A stretch of 64,000 nucleotides of DNA from contig NZ_JAVAMO010000001.1 in the NCBI RefSeq assembly GCF_030758345.1, positions 434,001 to 498,000 on the forward strand, in the 5' to 3' direction. Shown here in pieces: positions 9,002 to 16,365 of the stretch. The notes beneath the pieces were generated by a model. It saw only the letters and a list, made by a program, of their open reading frames with translations, was not told the origin of the DNA and ran no database searches. The DNA is from Ruegeria discodermiae. GTDB lineage: Bacteria; Pseudomonadota; Alphaproteobacteria; Rhodobacterales; Rhodobacteraceae. Both the position numbers and the translations under genes were made by a program. Positions within the stretch are counted from its first letter, which is position 1. Each line of letters starts with the position of its first letter.

Positions 9002-9757
9002 ATGAATTCCATGCGAGCAGTGGTGTTAATCGGTTTAGGCGCGGGCATGACTGCCTGCAGCACGTCCGACATTCCCAGTCGGCACACCGGCATCGACCAG
9101 GTGCCTTTGATTGAAACCTCGGTGCTGCCACAGGATGGCGCGGGTGCCACCACCGTCATCTCGACCCCCGAAGCGGTGGTGGATCGACAAGTGGTCGAAC
9201 GCCCGGCCGACGAGGAACAGGATGACCCGGTGGCGGCCATCGCCTCTCCGGTGTCGGTTCATGCGGTGCAGGTGCGCGTGCCCCGGTCGCTGAAAGTGTC
9301 AGAGCGCAACAGATATCTGCCCTTTGGCGATATCGTATGGCGCGAGGACCCGATCGGGGACCGGCACGCGCAGGTGCAGAAGATCATGCAGGATGCGCTG
9401 ATGCATGGCGTCACCCCGCTGGAAGGACCGGGGAAGGTCGATGTCGAGGTCGAACTGGTGCGCTTTCATGCGATCACCGAAAAGGCACGCTATACCACCG
9501 GCGGCGTGCATGCGATCACCTTTGATCTGACGCTTAGGGATCCAGAAACCGCCGCGATGGTGGTGCCCCAGCGCCGCATCCGCGCCGATCTGGAGGCTTA
9601 TGGCGGCCAGCAAGCCGTCAATGCCGAGGCGCTTGGCGTGACCCAAAAAGCGCGGATTTCCGAGCATCTGAGCGACGTGATCCGGCAGGAACTGACCAGC
9701 CCTGAGGGCTATCAGAACGCAAAACTTGGTGTCTTCCAACTGCTGAACAATCTCTGA
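9002..9757 (+). CDS. Uncharacterised lipoprotein (DUF6778-like)
   Basis: This 251-residue protein begins with a lipoprotein signal whose lipobox-like GMTAC puts the lipidated Cys at 19. After an acidic, low-complexity linker (about 25-85) comes a folded region beginning VQVRVPRSLKVSERNRYLPFGDIVWREDP. It reads like a cell-envelope lipoprotein, and I believe it matches the Rhodobacterales DUF6778 family. Function is unknown. A strong ribosome site (GGAGCAGGGACA) precedes the ATG. A stable hairpin follows 28 bp after the stop and reaches into the next gene. Confidence 0.8.
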   Translation: MNSMRAVVLIGLGAGMTACSTSDIPSRHTGIDQVPLIETSVLPQDGAGATTVISTPEAVVDRQVVERPADEEQDDPVAAIASPVSVHAVQVRVPRSLKVSERNRYLPFGDIVWREDPIGDRHAQVQKIMQDALMHGVTPLEGPGKVDVEVELVRFHAITEKARYTTGGVHAITFDLTLRDPETAAMVVPQRRIRADLEAYGGQQAVNAEALGVTQKARISEHLSDVIRQELTSPEGYQNAKLGVFQLLNNL

Positions 9758-9785
9758 GGCTTTCACTCGCGCAGCGATGCACGTA

Positions 9786-9810
9786 AGAGGGCGCCATGAC
9801 AGCGCCCTCT
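9786..9810 (+). promoter_or_regulatory. Hairpin with the next gene's start codon in its loop
   Basis: AGAGGGCGC (9786-9794) pairs perfectly with GCGCCCTCT (9802-9810) around the 7-nt loop CATGACA. The loop contains the ATG (9796) of the methyltransferase gene and the left arm contains its likely ribosome site (AGAGGG). TTGCTTT follows the right arm. It could end lipoprotein transcripts, control methyltransferase translation, or both. Confidence 0.55.
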
Positions 9811-11007
9811 TTGCTTTCCGACCGCCCCCGTGTCCGCCTGAAACCCAAGGCCAATGCCCGCGCCATCCGGCATGGCTTTCCCTGGGTCTACGCCAATGAA
9901 CTGGTGACCGACCGCCGCACCAAGAAACTCGCCGCCGGTACCCTGGCGGTGCTGGAGGATGAGGGCCGCGCGCCGCTGGGGTTGGTCTCGGTAAACCCTG
10001 CCTCCAAGATCATCTGTCGCGTGCTGGATGCCGCGCCTGACGCGGTACTGGATCAGAGCTGGTTTGAGTTGCGCCTCACCCGCGCGTTGGCCCTTCGGGA
10101 CCGCCTGTTCGATGCGCCGTTCTACCGGTTGGTGCATGCCGAGGCGGACGGGTTCCCCGGTGTGATCATCGACCGGTTCGGCGAGACCTGCGTGATCCAG
10201 CCCAACGCCGCCTGGGCCGAAGCGCATCTGGAGGTGCTGACCGAGGCGCTGATCTCCGTGACCGGGGTGCGGAGTGTGCTCAAGAACGGCTCGGGCCGAA
10301 CCCGCGCGCTTGAGGGGCTAGATGATGCCAGCGCGGTGCTGCGTGGAACCGAACCCGCCGCGCCGGTGCCGGTGCCGATGAATGGCGCAACCTATCTGGC
10401 GGATCTGACCGGCGGGCAGAAAACCGGGTTGTTCTACGATCAACGCCCCAACCACGCCTTTGCCGCAAGGCTGGTCCAGCCCGGCGCGCAGGTGTTGGAT
10501 GTGTTTTCCCATGTCGGTGGCTTTGCCTTAGCCATGTTGGCGAGCGGCGCTGGGGACGCGCTGTCGGTCGACGGATCAGTCGCTGCATTGGCGCTGGCCG
10601 GGCAGGGGGCAGAGGCCTCTGGCTTCGCCGACCGTTTCTCCACCCGTCAGGGTGACGCGTTCGAGGTGCTGGCCGCCTTGGGCGAAGAAGCCCGCCGCTT
10701 TGACGTAGTGATCTGCGACCCGCCCGCCTTCGCGCCGAACAAACAGGTGCTTGAGGCCGGTCTGCGCGCCTATGAACGGGTGGCGCGGCTGGCGGCCCCA
10801 CTGGTCAAACCCGGCGGCTATTTGGGCCTGTGTTCCTGCTCGCATGCGGCGGATCTGTCGCGCTTCCGCAGCGCCTCGGCGCGCGGGATCGGGCGGGCGG
10901 GCCGGCAGGTGCAGCTGATCCATACGGGCTTTGCCGGGCCGGACCATCCGCTGATGCCGCAACTTGCCGAAAGCGGCTACCTCAAGGCGCTGTTTTTCCG
11001 GCTGTGA
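9796..11007 (+). CDS. RlmI-like class I SAM-dependent rRNA methyltransferase
   Basis: This 403-residue protein has an N-terminal PUA-like RNA-binding region (about 10-85, with RHGFPWVYANEL) and a Rossmann methyltransferase domain. Motifs include GGQKTGLFYDQR (about 205-217), LDVFSHVGGFALAM (motif I region) and the catalytic-type DPPAF (about 312-316). These match the RlmI/RlmK family; E. coli RlmI makes m5C1962 in 23S rRNA. The exact target here is inferred. The start ATG lies in a hairpin loop; a TTG at 9811 is a possible alternative start. The stop overlaps the downstream PIN gene as GTGA. Confidence 0.88.
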   Translation: MTAPSLLSDRPRVRLKPKANARAIRHGFPWVYANELVTDRRTKKLAAGTLAVLEDEGRAPLGLVSVNPASKIICRVLDAAPDAVLDQSWFELRLTRALALRDRLFDAPFYRLVHAEADGFPGVIIDRFGETCVIQPNAAWAEAHLEVLTEALISVTGVRSVLKNGSGRTRALEGLDDASAVLRGTEPAAPVPVPMNGATYLADLTGGQKTGLFYDQRPNHAFAARLVQPGAQVLDVFSHVGGFALAMLASGAGDALSVDGSVAALALAGQGAEASGFADRFSTRQGDAFEVLAALGEEARRFDVVICDPPAFAPNKQVLEAGLRAYERVARLAAPLVKPGGYLGLCSCSHAADLSRFRSASARGIGRAGRQVQLIHTGFAGPDHPLMPQLAESGYLKALFFRL

Positions 11008-11552
11008 GGGCGGTTCTCGACACCTGCGTGATCTTCCCCACGATCATGCGCGAGATGCTGCTGGGCGCCGCAGAGCAGGGGCATTTTGAACCGCAATGGT
11101 CGGACCGCATTCTGGAGGAATGGGCGCGCGCCGCCGCCCGGCTGGGACCGGAAGGCGAGGCGCAGGCCCGCGCCGAGGCCGCCCTGATGAGTGCGGCATG
11201 GCCCAAGGCGCGGGTGGCGCAAGCGCCGGGGATCGAGGCGCGGCTCTGGCTGCCCGATCCGGCGGATATCCACGTGCTGGCCACGGCGATTGCAGGATCG
11301 GCGGACACGATCATCACGCTCAACGCCAAGGATTTTCCCCGCAATATCCTCTCCGAAGAAGGGCTGACCCGCATCGACCCCGACGGGCTGCTCTACCAGT
11401 TCTGGCTGCAGGATCCGACTGGCATCGAGGCCGTGGGCCGCACGGTTCTGGAAAAGGCGCGGGGGCTGTCGGAAGGGGAATGGCAGATGCGACCGCTCTT
11501 GAAGAAAGCGCGCCTGCCACGGCTGGCCAAAGCGCTTGCCGGGATCACCTGA
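11004..11552 (+). CDS. PIN-domain protein, translationally coupled to the methyltransferase
   Basis: I place the start at GTG 11004 because it overlaps the methyltransferase stop as GTGA and gives an N-terminus beginning RAVLDTCVIF, the usual first PIN strand with Asp6. Other acidic PIN positions appear in ILEEWAR and near LNAKDFP. The protein is 182 residues, longer than a minimal VapC toxin, with a C-terminal extension (about 130-182). PIN domains are usually Mg2+-dependent RNases. No antitoxin gene is adjacent, so this is not an obvious toxin-antitoxin pair. It converges with an M48 protease gene 6 bp away. Confidence 0.82.
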   Translation: MRAVLDTCVIFPTIMREMLLGAAEQGHFEPQWSDRILEEWARAAARLGPEGEAQARAEAALMSAAWPKARVAQAPGIEARLWLPDPADIHVLATAIAGSADTIITLNAKDFPRNILSEEGLTRIDPDGLLYQFWLQDPTGIEAVGRTVLEKARGLSEGEWQMRPLLKKARLPRLAKALAGIT

Positions 11553-11558
11553 CGCGGC

Positions 11559-12248
11559 TCAGGCGTCGGTTTTCCAGCGCGCTTCCAACTTTTCCAGCGC
11601 GGCGATGCGGTCCTGGGTCTTCGGGTGGCTCATCAGCCAGGCCGGGGCCACGCCCGCGCGCTGCTGGGTGAGATCTTCGAGCTTGGCAAACAGCGACTTC
11701 TGGGGTGCCACGCCGATCCCGGCCTTGGTCAGCAACGCGGCGGCGTACTCATCGGCCTCGTATTCATCCGAGCGCGACAGGTGCGAGGCCAGCAGGCTGG
11801 TCAGCATATTGGCGATCATCGCGCCGACAAAGGGGATGAAACGGTTCAACACCATGATCAGCGCGGTGCGCAGCGCGTTCTGGCCCGAGAAATCGATCAT
11901 CCGCCTTTTGGCATGCCCCAGCGCCACATGGCCCAGCTCATGGGCGATGACGCTGGCCATCTCCTCGGCACTGACCTCACCATTGCGGAACTTGCGGTAA
12001 AACCCCCGCGTGATGAAGATACGCCCGTCCGGCGCGGCCAGCCCGTTCACCGGGTCGATCTCGTAGATAAAGACCGGGATACGCTGCAAATCCAGCGCCG
12101 CCGCCAGCTGATCCGTGATCCGCTTGAGCGCGGGGTCGGCCAGTTCGGTCGATTTCTGATCCAACTCCCGATGCGTGCGCCAGACCGAGACGCGGTACAT
12201 CACCAGCGCGTAGAGGATGGCCAGGAGGATCGGGGTGAACTTCAGCAT
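11559..12248 (-). CDS. M48-family zinc metalloprotease, membrane anchored
   Basis: This 229-residue protein has an N-terminal membrane segment (about 3-20), then a peptidase M48 domain. The zinc motif HELGH lies at 103-107 in the longer match VIAHELGHVALGHAKRR, and the downstream acidic helix SDEYEADEYAA likely gives the third ligand. M48 enzymes of this kind act in membrane or envelope protein quality control; the substrate is unknown. The frame extends to 12356, but ATG 12248 gives a normal N-terminal anchor. A second hydrophobic region (about 120-150) lies after the zinc motif, as in HtpX-like proteins. Confidence 0.9.
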   Translation of the reverse strand: MLKFTPILLAILYALVMYRVSVWRTHRELDQKSTELADPALKRITDQLAAALDLQRIPVFIYEIDPVNGLAAPDGRIFITRGFYRKFRNGEVSAEEMASVIAHELGHVALGHAKRRMIDFSGQNALRTALIMVLNRFIPFVGAMIANMLTSLLASHLSRSDEYEADEYAAALLTKAGIGVAPQKSLFAKLEDLTQQRAGVAPAWLMSHPKTQDRIAALEKLEARWKTDA

Positions 12249-12420
12249 GGGGTAGATATGTGGGCTTGCAGGTCGGGAGGCAAGACAAAGAATGTCTTGA
12301 TGTCTGCTTGGCGGACAAAGCAGGCCTGCGCGGCAAAAGCGAAGCAGCCGCCTCAACGAACGGTTTAAGAGCTAGGCGTTGTTGCGGTTGGGAGAAGGAA
12401 TTAAGCCGACTGATAGAGGG

Positions 12421-12879
12421 CTACTCACCGTCGGTCAAAAGTGAATTCCATAGAATTGTGGGCTGACGCGCATCGAACTCTTGTATCCTTGATTGAAGTT
12501 CTTGTTCCCAAGGACCCGGTTTTGCCCGCGCAGCCTCTATTGCTCGTTCAAAGGCGGTCAGAGCTTCTTCTTCGCGCCCAATTTGCGATAGGGCTATCCC
12601 GCGCTCAAGGTGGATTGCAGCACTTCTTGCAAGCATAAGAGGCAAAAAGTCTAACCAAATACGTGTAGCCAGTGAAATGTTGCAATAGCGAAGCTTCTTG
12701 TGCCCTTCGTAGCTATCATTCCTGCATGCCATAGCCATCGAGTCGGATAGCAGGCCCAATGGCAAGAGGAGCAAAAACAAAAAAACAATCCAGACGCGAA
12801 CTGCCTTCCCGATCCACTTGGGAATCGCAGCAATCCACTTCCACCTTGGCGAGGCGGCATTTTCTGATGATGTGCTCAT
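12421..12879 (-). CDS. Low-GC membrane protein with a TPR-like C-terminus
   Basis: This 152-residue protein has a membrane segment at about 27-46 (VRVWIVFLFLLLLPLGLL) and a C-terminal TPR-like helix pair around HLERGIALSQIGREEEALTAFERAIEAAR (about 91-119). I recognise no specific family. Base composition is visibly AT-richer than its neighbours, and it stands alone between a protease and a VWA gene with flanks of 172 and 130 bp that hold nothing recognisable. This points to acquired or fast-evolving DNA. The ribosome site is weak (AGG), so expression is less certain. Confidence 0.65.
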   Translation of the reverse strand: MSTSSENAASPRWKWIAAIPKWIGKAVRVWIVFLFLLLLPLGLLSDSMAMACRNDSYEGHKKLRYCNISLATRIWLDFLPLMLARSAAIHLERGIALSQIGREEEALTAFERAIEAARAKPGPWEQELQSRIQEFDARQPTILWNSLLTDGE

Positions 12880-13009
12880 ACCTGTTGTTAACAGAGAGCA
12901 TTGCTCTGAGGAACGGGGTCGCTAACCAAAAGCAATACTCCTGCGACATCGGATACCGATTGCAGCGTAGGTCAATGGAATGTCGCCATGGGCTCAAACC
13001 AGACAAACC

Positions 13010-14194
13010 CTACCGCGTGAGTTCCCGCATCCCCTGTTCCAGCCCGGCGAGCGTCATCGGCACCATGCGGTTCTCGAAGATGTCCTGAACCATGGTGATG
13101 GAATGGGTGTAGCCCCAGTATTTCTCGGGAACCGGGTTGATCCAGAGGTTTGACGGCCATTGGTCGCGGGCGCGCGCTAGCCAGACCTGTCCGGCCTCCT
13201 GATTCCAGTGCTCATTCGCGCCGCCGGGATAGGCGATCTCGTAAGGCGACATGCTGGCATCACCCACGAAGATGCATTTGTAGTCCGAGCCATAGGTGCG
13301 CAGCACTTCATGGGTGGGGATTTGATCCGTCCAGCGGCGGGTATTGTCGCGCCAGACGCCCTCATAGAGGCAGTTGTGGAAGTAGTAATATTCCAGGTGC
13401 TTGAACTCGGTGCGCGCGGCGGAGAAGAGTTCCTCGACCACTTTCACATGCGGGTCCATCGAGCCGCCCACATCCAGAAACAACACCACCTTGACAGCAT
13501 TGTGCCGCTCGGGGCGGGTTTTTACGTCCAGATAGCCGTGCTCGGCGGTGGCGCGGATGGTGCCGTCCAGATCGAGCTCATCGGCGGCACCTTCGCGCGC
13601 CCAGCGGCGCAGGCGTTTGAGCGCCACCTTTATGTTGCGGGTGCCGAGTTCGACCGTGTCGTCGAGATTCCTGAATTCACGCTTGTCCCAGACCTTGACC
13701 GCGCGCTGATGGCGGCTTTCCTTCTGGCCGATGCGCACGCCCTCGGGGTTGTAGCCATAAGCGCCGAACGGAGACGTCCCGCCCGTGCCGATCCACTTGT
13801 TGCCACCCTGATGGCGGCCCTGTTGCTCTTTCAGGCGCTCTTTCAGCGTCTCCATCAGCTTGTCGAAACCGCCAAGCGCCTCGATCTCTGCCTTTTCCTC
13901 GGCGCTCAGGTGCTTTTCGGCCATCTTCTCCAGCCAGTCGCCGGGGATGTCCACGGCTTCCATGACTTGAGACATGCTGATCTGTTCCAGCCCCTCGAAA
14001 CTGGTGGCGAAGGCGCGGTCGAACTTGTCGATATTGCGCTCATCCTTCACCATCGAGACGCGGGCGAGGTAATAGAACGCCTCGACATCATAGGTGGCGA
14101 GGCCGAGCTTCATGCCCTCAAGAAAGGTCAGGTACTCGCGCAAGGAAACAGGGATTCCAGCGCTGCGCAGGTTTTCGAAGAAGGGCAGGAACAT
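13010..14194 (-). CDS. VWA (von Willebrand A, CoxE-like) domain protein
   Basis: This 394-residue cytoplasmic protein has a helical N-terminal half (1-170) and a C-terminal VWA domain. The MIDAS-like motif is DVGGS at 241-245, i.e. D-x-G-x-S instead of the usual D-x-S-x-S, followed by a helix and the YYYFHNCLYEGVW strand. The architecture resembles CoxE/COG3552 proteins that work with MoxR-type AAA+ ATPases as metal- or cofactor-insertion chaperones. A MoxR gene lies upstream on the same strand at 16366-17211, with three genes between. The client protein is unknown. Confidence 0.9.
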   Translation of the reverse strand: MFLPFFENLRSAGIPVSLREYLTFLEGMKLGLATYDVEAFYYLARVSMVKDERNIDKFDRAFATSFEGLEQISMSQVMEAVDIPGDWLEKMAEKHLSAEEKAEIEALGGFDKLMETLKERLKEQQGRHQGGNKWIGTGGTSPFGAYGYNPEGVRIGQKESRHQRAVKVWDKREFRNLDDTVELGTRNIKVALKRLRRWAREGAADELDLDGTIRATAEHGYLDVKTRPERHNAVKVVLFLDVGGSMDPHVKVVEELFSAARTEFKHLEYYYFHNCLYEGVWRDNTRRWTDQIPTHEVLRTYGSDYKCIFVGDASMSPYEIAYPGGANEHWNQEAGQVWLARARDQWPSNLWINPVPEKYWGYTHSITMVQDIFENRMVPMTLAGLEQGMRELTR

Positions 14195-14200
14195 GTCGGC

Positions 14201-14368
14201 TCAGATCAGGGTACGGTCGATCACTATGGTAAGGATCAGCCCGAGCAGAGCAAAGGCGATTCCGTAACCCGCCGCATATTGCGCAACGTCAGCTTTCGAG
14301 CCGTTGCGTTTTTTGGCGGTCCTGCCGCCGATAACGGCCCCGATCAGGGCCATTGCGATTACGATCAT
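14201..14368 (-). CDS. 55-residue two-helix membrane protein
   Basis: Reading the minus strand from ATG 14368 gives a 55-residue protein ending ILTIVIDRTLI. It has an N-terminal hydrophobic segment (IVIAMALIGAVIGG, 2-15), a basic loop (RTAKKRNGSKAD, 16-27) and a second segment (GYGIAFALLGLILTIVI, about 34-50). It fills the gap between DUF2927 and VWA almost exactly, 6 bp after one stop and 6 bp before the next start. That packing and the membrane-protein pattern support a real gene. I recognise no function; it could anchor the neighbouring proteins. Confidence 0.75.
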   Translation of the reverse strand: MIVIAMALIGAVIGGRTAKKRNGSKADVAQYAAGYGIAFALLGLILTIVIDRTLI

Positions 14369-14374
14369 GCCGTT

Positions 14375-15742
14375 TTATCCGCCCAGTTCCTGCCGGGGAT
14401 TCAGCGCCGCGACCTCTTGCATTCTGGCGCGCACCGCCCAGTCCGAGCCGAACCCGTATCGCGCCCAACCCAGACTGTCCAGCCTGACATCTTCGGCCTT
14501 GTCGCGTTCGCCCTGCAACTCCAGCGCCTCGGCATCAAGCAGCATCAGGGTCGAGAGCAGCGCGGCGTTTTCGGCCCGCTGAGCCACTTTCAGCTGCGGG
14601 CGGATTTGCTGGCGCGCCTCCTGCGGTTGCCCGTTGGCCAGCGCATAGGCCGCTGTCTGGGTCACCACATAAGCGGTCTGCAGATCGGTGCCCGGCGTTT
14701 GTGACAGGTAGTAGAGCGCGCTGCGGTAATGCTGCTGGGCGGCTTCGGGATCGCCCGCCTGCACCATGCGCCCCAGGATATAGTGGCTGAAGGCGCGGCG
14801 GTGATCGGTCCAGCCTTGTTGCTGCGCGATCCGCGTCGCCTCGGTCGCGGCCCGTTGGCGCTGTGACTGCGTTGCGCCAGGTCCCAGGGCGGTCTGGGTC
14901 GCCTCGATCCAACTGCGCGGGGTCTTTGAGATCGGGCGCTCGGCCACGCGCACGCCGCGCGGGTTCTGCCGCGCGAGAATGCCGGGCAGGGCGGCTGCGA
15001 CCTCGTCCCGGGTCATGCCATTGCGCAATGCGGGGTCATAGCTGGCCCGCAGGATCAGCATGTCAAACCCGGTCAGCACCGTATGCACATTGTCGTCGTT
15101 AAAAACCGAGTCGGGCAGGCGATAGAGGTCGTTCAGCGGACCGATGGCCTGGGCCAGTTCCTCATGCAGGCAGTCGCGCACTTCCTGCGGGCTGACATCA
15201 TTGGGGATGAAAATGCCCAATTGCTTGCGTTCGCGCAGCAGCGCCCAGTTGGTTTCCGGCTTGCGGCGCTTGCGGCGGAAGTCTGCCAGGCTGGAGACAT
15301 TGGGCACCACGAAACAGGCCGCATGGGGCAGGGCCCGGCGAATCTGGTCGCGGCTGACCGCTTCGATGGTGATATTCGCCTCGCTGCCCGAAACCTGCTG
15401 GATGTTGATCCCGGCTTCGCGGCGTAAGCGTTGCAGCAGTTGTGACAGATCGCTTTGCAGGCTTTCCGGCGGCGCGCCGGTGACGCGCAGGGTGATCGGC
15501 TGCTCGAACCGGGTAAAGAGCGGCAGCTCGCGCCCGCTTTCCAGCTCGAAATGCAACGCCAGGAAATCACTTGCGATATTGGCGTTGGAGCGGACCGGCG
15601 CAGGCGGTCGGGTTGCGGCAAAGGATTTCATCGGCGGCAGCGGCGTCGGCGACACCTGCGCCCGGGTGGGCGTGTCGCGCACCGAGGAGGCGGCGCATCC
15701 GGCTAGGACCATCACAACAGGGAACAATAAACGTTTAAACAT
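14375..15742 (-). CDS. DUF2927 lipoprotein with a protease-like HExxxxxG motif
   Basis: This 455-residue protein has a lipoprotein signal (lipobox LAGC, Cys16), a proline-rich linker, then a conserved-looking domain. It contains HEELAQAIGPLND (193-205), which resembles the extended zinc-protease signature, in the context CLHEELAQ. The C-terminal third (about 310-455) is helical and repeat-like, possibly TPR. I place it in the DUF2927 family, whose activity has not been shown as far as I know. It ends 6 bp before the 55-aa gene and starts 2 bp from the upstream GNAT stop, so it is probably in the same operon. Confidence 0.85.
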   Translation of the reverse strand: MFKRLLFPVVMVLAGCAASSVRDTPTRAQVSPTPLPPMKSFAATRPPAPVRSNANIASDFLALHFELESGRELPLFTRFEQPITLRVTGAPPESLQSDLSQLLQRLRREAGINIQQVSGSEANITIEAVSRDQIRRALPHAACFVVPNVSSLADFRRKRRKPETNWALLRERKQLGIFIPNDVSPQEVRDCLHEELAQAIGPLNDLYRLPDSVFNDDNVHTVLTGFDMLILRASYDPALRNGMTRDEVAAALPGILARQNPRGVRVAERPISKTPRSWIEATQTALGPGATQSQRQRAATEATRIAQQQGWTDHRRAFSHYILGRMVQAGDPEAAQQHYRSALYYLSQTPGTDLQTAYVVTQTAAYALANGQPQEARQQIRPQLKVAQRAENAALLSTLMLLDAEALELQGERDKAEDVRLDSLGWARYGFGSDWAVRARMQEVAALNPRQELGG

Positions 15743-15744
15743 AA

Positions 15745-16191
15745 TTACCTTTGGTACTTGATAAATGGCGTAACGCTGCCAACTCGATCATACAACTTTC
15801 TTGCGGTTTCGTTAAAGTCCTGTGTGAGCCAGTAGACCGTCGGGCAGTCCCGCGCATCCGCTGCGGCATAGACCGCCTCGATCAGGGCGCGTCCGGTGCC
15901 GGTTCCGCGGGCCTCTGGGCGGGCATAGAGATCCTGAAGATAGCAGACCTCTTCGATCTTCCAGGCATGGCGATGAAACAGATAATGGGTCAGCCCGACC
16001 AACCGCCCGTCCTGTTCCGCCACCAGGCAAGAGAAATCGGCGGGGTCATCCCCCAGCAGACGCGCAAACGTGACGTCATTGACCTCGGCCGAAACCGAGC
16101 TCTCATAGAAGTCCAGATAGGCTGTCCATAGCTCAGCCCATTCCGACCTGTCGCCGGACCGCAATGCGCGGATCGTCGTCACAGACGCCAT
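15745..16191 (-). CDS. GNAT family N-acetyltransferase
   Basis: This 148-residue protein has the GNAT fold: an N-terminal strand, VCYLQDLYARPEARGTGTGR (about 83-102) containing the acetyl-CoA pyrophosphate-binding R-x-x-G-x-G/A loop, and the C-terminal ARKLYDRVG helix. The substrate is not predictable. It is 2 bp from DUF2927 and is followed upstream by a 174-bp gap to MoxR. That gap holds an 8-bp-stem hairpin (16260-16283) without a clear U-tract, so it may be a separate transcription unit from MoxR. Confidence 0.88.
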   Translation of the reverse strand: MASVTTIRALRSGDRSEWAELWTAYLDFYESSVSAEVNDVTFARLLGDDPADFSCLVAEQDGRLVGLTHYLFHRHAWKIEEVCYLQDLYARPEARGTGTGRALIEAVYAAADARDCPTVYWLTQDFNETARKLYDRVGSVTPFIKYQR

Positions 16192-16365
16192 GCTACTTCT
16201 GCCCCCACTCAGAAGTTAACGATCGGAGCAGTTGATCCGCAATCTGACGCAAGGTCAATGGGCGCGAGGGGGGATTCGCGCCCTGGTTGGGAAATGACGA
16301 AGGTTTGAGAAACAATCACCGCAACGCCCGGCATTCGTTTCCCCTATGGGGCCGTTAGGCAAGGT

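Noticed and set aside
11004-11552. PIN protein as a VapC toxin
   Set aside because: No antitoxin gene nearby and the protein is longer than usual VapC; a toxin role is not supported.
16260-16283. 8-bp hairpin between moxR and the GNAT gene
   Set aside because: No U-tract on either strand, so I do not call it a terminator; mentioned only as a caution on operon limits.
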